64,000 bases of DNA from an uncultured Opitutales bacterium (lineage in GTDB: Bacteria; Verrucomicrobiota; Verrucomicrobiia; Opitutales; Intestinicryptomonadaceae), in assembly GCA_900545715.1 (NCBI GenBank), contig URAJ01000003.1, positions 1 to 64,000 of the forward strand, given 5' to 3'. Positions within the stretch are counted from its first letter, which is position 1; each line of letters starts with the position of its first letter. The position numbers and the translations under genes were made by a program. Positions 61,608 through 64,000 of the stretch are shown in pieces. The notes beneath the pieces were generated by a model. That model saw only the letters and a list, made by a program, of their open reading frames with translations, was not told the DNA's origin and made no database searches.

Positions 61608-63119
61608 CTATTCTTCGCCGAGCGGCTTTGGCTTGTCTTTCGACAATTCGTACGGATCGAGCAAGTCAGGCCTCAACTCCTCGTCTTGCTTTTGCACGTC
61701 GGCGACCCAGCCTCCGCCGAGCGCCGATATAAGGTTTACGTACGCCTTAAACCTGTCGCCCCTAAGCGATATTTGCGCGCGCTCGTTGGACAGCGCGAGC
61801 CTCTGGGCGTCGCTTACGGAGAAGTAGTCTATGTAGCCGTGGTCGTACTGCGTCTGCGTCAGATCCTGAACCTTCAACGACGCCTTTACGACATCAGTGC
61901 GTTTATCGTATTCGCGCTTCAAATAATTTATCTGCGCAAGCGCGTTTTCAACCTCTCCTATTGCGCTTAAAACAATGCTCTTGTAGTTTTCGACTGCCTC
62001 TTTGTGGGCGGCGAGCGCAACTTGCTTTTGCGCGTATATCCTGCCCGCCTGGAAAATAGGTATATATATTTGCGGGCTTATACCCCACGCAAAGCTCGAA
62101 GAATTTATGAGCTTGTCAATCTTTTCAGCGGAAAGGCTCGTGTCTGCCGAAAACGATATCGTCGGGAAGTACGCCGCATGAGCTGCGCCGATTCGCGCGT
62201 TGGCGGCATAGACTTTGCGTTCGGCCTGGGCGACGTCCGGCCTGCGCTCCAACAGTTCTGACGGTATTGCGGCCGGCAACTGCGGAAGCGTTTCCGGAAG
62301 CGGAGACGGCTTAATGTTGAGCTGCGACGGAACGGTCCCCACCAGTATTGCGATATCGTTGCGCGCTATGGCCATCTGCCTTTCGACAGATGCGAGCTGC
62401 GCGGAGGCGTCGTACTCTTCCTGCAAGGCTCTTTGCATATCTACATCGTTCGCTTCGCCGTACTTCAAGCGGCGGGCGACGTACTGGGTCTGGTCTTTGC
62501 GGACCTTTACTGTGCGTTCAAGCAGCTCTATTTCAGACGAATACTGCCTTATGGTAAAATAGAGCGTGGCAACTTGCGCCTGCATCAAAAGCATCAAGTT
62601 TTCGTATTCGTCGAGCGACGCCTGCGCTTCGGCTACGTCGGATTCTATTATGCTGCGGATTCTTCCGAAGAGGTCGAGGTCCCAAGTGATTCCAAAGCCT
62701 GCCGCCCAGTTGTCGTAAGTGCCAGAATAGCTCCTGGCATTTCTTGAAGTGCCAGTGCGCGAGTATGAGGCGTTTCCGTTAAGCTGCGGATACAGGTCGC
62801 TCTGGTCCATGAGAGCTGTTTCGCGGGCTTGTTCCACGCGCCAGAAGGCAGCCTTCAAGTCGGGGCTGTTCTCGCGGCACTGTTTTAATAGAGAATCGAG
62901 AGTCTTGTCGTTGAATACTTTCCACCAGTCGCCCTTGGGCAAAGAATCTGCGGGAAGCGCCGTCTTCCACAGGCCTTCGTCGCGGGAGAAGTGTTCTTTC
63001 ATCAGCTCTTCTTCCGCAATTTTAAAGCTCGGCTCAACGTAGTCGGGGCCCACCATGCACCCCGCAAGAGCAAGCGCGGACACCGTGAAAACGGCATTTG
63101 CGATTTTTCCTTGTTTCAT
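61608..63119 (-). CDS. RND efflux outer-membrane lipoprotein (OprM/NodT family)
   Basis: 503 residues; trimeric exit duct for a tripartite pump. The N-terminal lipoprotein signal is ALALAGCMVGPDYVEP (lipobox Cys near residue 21, followed by the family GPDY). Two OEP repeats follow, each with typical helices: LDSLLKQCRENSPDLKAAFWRVEQA, then WDLDLFGRIRS, LPSELLERRPDVAQAERKVYAANARIGAAHAAYFPTIS-like PSELLERRPDVAQAE and AAYFPTISF, and RAQISLRGDRFKAYVNLISALGGGW near the end. It starts 7 bases after the RND pump stop; both are one operon, and the periplasmic adaptor should lie outside the window. Confidence 0.95.
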   Translation of the reverse strand: MKQGKIANAVFTVSALALAGCMVGPDYVEPSFKIAEEELMKEHFSRDEGLWKTALPADSLPKGDWWKVFNDKTLDSLLKQCRENSPDLKAAFWRVEQARETALMDQSDLYPQLNGNASYSRTGTSRNARSYSGTYDNWAAGFGITWDLDLFGRIRSIIESDVAEAQASLDEYENLMLLMQAQVATLYFTIRQYSSEIELLERTVKVRKDQTQYVARRLKYGEANDVDMQRALQEEYDASAQLASVERQMAIARNDIAILVGTVPSQLNIKPSPLPETLPQLPAAIPSELLERRPDVAQAERKVYAANARIGAAHAAYFPTISFSADTSLSAEKIDKLINSSSFAWGISPQIYIPIFQAGRIYAQKQVALAAHKEAVENYKSIVLSAIGEVENALAQINYLKREYDKRTDVVKASLKVQDLTQTQYDHGYIDYFSVSDAQRLALSNERAQISLRGDRFKAYVNLISALGGGWVADVQKQDEELRPDLLDPYELSKDKPKPLGEE

Positions 63120-63126
63120 ATGTATA

Positions 63127-64000
63127 TTATTGCTGCACTTTGTAATTTTTCCGAATCAGATAAAAGAATACCGGCGTAAAGAGTAGCCCGAGAAGCGTGA
63201 CACCTATCATTCCGAAGAATACCGACGTTCCCAGTGCCTGGCGCAATTCCGACGCCGAACCCGTTGCAAACGCCAGCGGAACCACGCCCAAGATGAACGC
63301 GAAAGACGTCATCAATATCGGACGCAAACGGTTCTTCGCCGCATTGCTTACGCTCGACACGATTTCCTCGCCCTTTTCCTGTCTTTGTTTTGCGAATTCT
63401 ACTATAAGTATTGCGTTCTTACAGGCAAGCCCAATCAGCACGATAAATCCGATTTGCGTCATAATATTGTTGTCCATGCCCCTCAACAATACGCCGGCAA
63501 TCGCGAACAGAAGCACCAGAGGCACTACGAGTATGACGGAAAGCGGCAGCCTCCAGCTTTCGTACAGCGCCGCGAGCACGAGGTACACAAAGAGCACGCA
63601 CATCGCAAAAATTATCGTCGCTGTATTTCCTACGCGCTTTTCTTGGAAAGCCAAGTCGGTCCATTCTATGCCCATGCCGGAAGGCAAAACCTCGGCCGCG
63701 ATTTTTTCAATCGCCTCCATTGCCTGCCCCGTGCTGTATCCTGGCGCGAGGTTTCCGGTGACTTCGGCCGCCGGATACAGATTGTATCTCGCGACGCTTT
63801 CCGGTCCGATCGTGCGGCGGATGTTGGCGACAGATCCGAGCGGAACATTTACCCCGCGCACATTCGGAACTTTTAGGTTGTAAATGTCGGAAACATCGCC
63901 GCGCTGCGTGTCCTCAGCCTGGGCGACAACCCTGTAAACGCGGTTTAGAATGTTGAAGTCGTTGACATAGACAGAGCCGAGGTTGTACTGCATTGTCTCG
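63127..64000 (-). CDS. RND-family (HAE1/AcrB-like) efflux pump, C-terminal part
   Basis: The gene runs off the window edge; the frame is still open at 64000 and codes for about the last 290 residues of a protein of roughly 1050. It includes the end of the second periplasmic porter domain (LYPAAEVTGNLAPGYSTGQAM, GIEWTDLAFQEK), then the TM7-TM12 bundle: FVYLVLAALYESWRLPLSVIL, IGFIVLIGLACKNAILIVEFAK, NRLRPILMTSFAFILGVVPLAFA, and ALGTSVFFGMIGVTLLGLLFTPVFF. These are the standard AcrB/MexB signatures, so it is a proton-driven multidrug or bile-salt exporter. Promoter and adaptor are not visible. Confidence 0.95.
   Translation of the reverse strand, partial: ETMQYNLGSVYVNDFNILNRVYRVVAQAEDTQRGDVSDIYNLKVPNVRGVNVPLGSVANIRRTIGPESVARYNLYPAAEVTGNLAPGYSTGQAMEAIEKIAAEVLPSGMGIEWTDLAFQEKRVGNTATIIFAMCVLFVYLVLAALYESWRLPLSVILVVPLVLLFAIAGVLLRGMDNNIMTQIGFIVLIGLACKNAILIVEFAKQRQEKGEEIVSSVSNAAKNRLRPILMTSFAFILGVVPLAFATGSASELRQALGTSVFFGMIGVTLLGLLFTPVFFYLIRKNYKVQQ

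Overview
The window looks like chromosomal DNA of a Gram-negative PVC-group bacterium, most probably a Verrucomicrobiota member of the Opitutales type living anaerobically in a gut. This is inferred from gene content, not from a marker phylogeny. The clues are a PEP-CTERM sorting-signal protein, two HzsA-related di-haem proteins (a family typical of Planctomycetes and Verrucomicrobia), a cysteine-free L33, a K+-dependent membrane pyrophosphatase, secreted glycosidases, a phosphate porin with a Pst/PhoBR system, and an RND efflux system. Genes are tightly packed; start/stop overlaps of the ATGA type are common.

Layout. 1-400: tRNA-Ser(GGA) and tRNA-Met(CAT). 400-9640 (minus): a biotin operon, bioB-bioA-bioF-bioG/bioC fusion-bioD, running on into a HAD phosphatase, recD2 and psd. 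9.9-10.8 kb: dapF, whose product lacks both catalytic cysteines. 10.9-15 kb: a frameshifted GH20 hexosaminidase, a secreted beta-helix protein and rpmG (too small for simple ORF calling). 15.2-22 kb: a Tat-exported Gfo/Idh/MocA protein facing a five-gene operon (MFS, DUF4380, SDR, metallo-beta-lactamase-fold hydrolase, enolase-superfamily dehydratase) that reads as a non-phosphorylative sugar/sugar-acid route. 22.4-24.9 kb: GH5 enzyme, divergent LacI regulator and a decayed LacI fragment. 24.9-26.9 kb: hypothetical protein, TerB/DnaJ protein and HAD hydrolase.

27.4-36.2 kb (minus): an IclR regulator and, upstream of it, a five-gene operon dhaK-dhaL-lsrF-(HzsA-like/FGE fusion)-cupin lipoprotein. 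A 19-bp near-palindrome is shared by the iclR and dhaK promoter regions. This couples a cytoplasmic ketose-kinase/aldolase module to a 1396-residue exported di-haem protein and is my best candidate for an undescribed system. 36.6-43.2 kb: patatin-like phospholipase, PEP-CTERM protein, DRE-TIM aldolase, DUF4886 protein, MurB-like protein, purN and a membrane-anchored protein. 43.6-45.8 kb: hppA.

46.2-55.6 kb: a complete phosphate regulon (phoB-phoR, divergent from porin-pstS, then pstC-pstA-pstB-phoU). Two promoter regions carry heptamer repeats with the same 0/+11/+33 spacing, which I read as this lineage's Pho boxes. PstA has a periplasmic insertion of about 270 residues. 55.9-61.4 kb: a membrane-anchored archaemetzincin-like protein without its zinc motif, tRNA-Leu(CAG), a second HzsA-related protein, a small one-TM protein and two decayed (probably phage-derived) reading frames. 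61.6-64 kb: outer-membrane factor and the end of an RND pump, which runs off the window.
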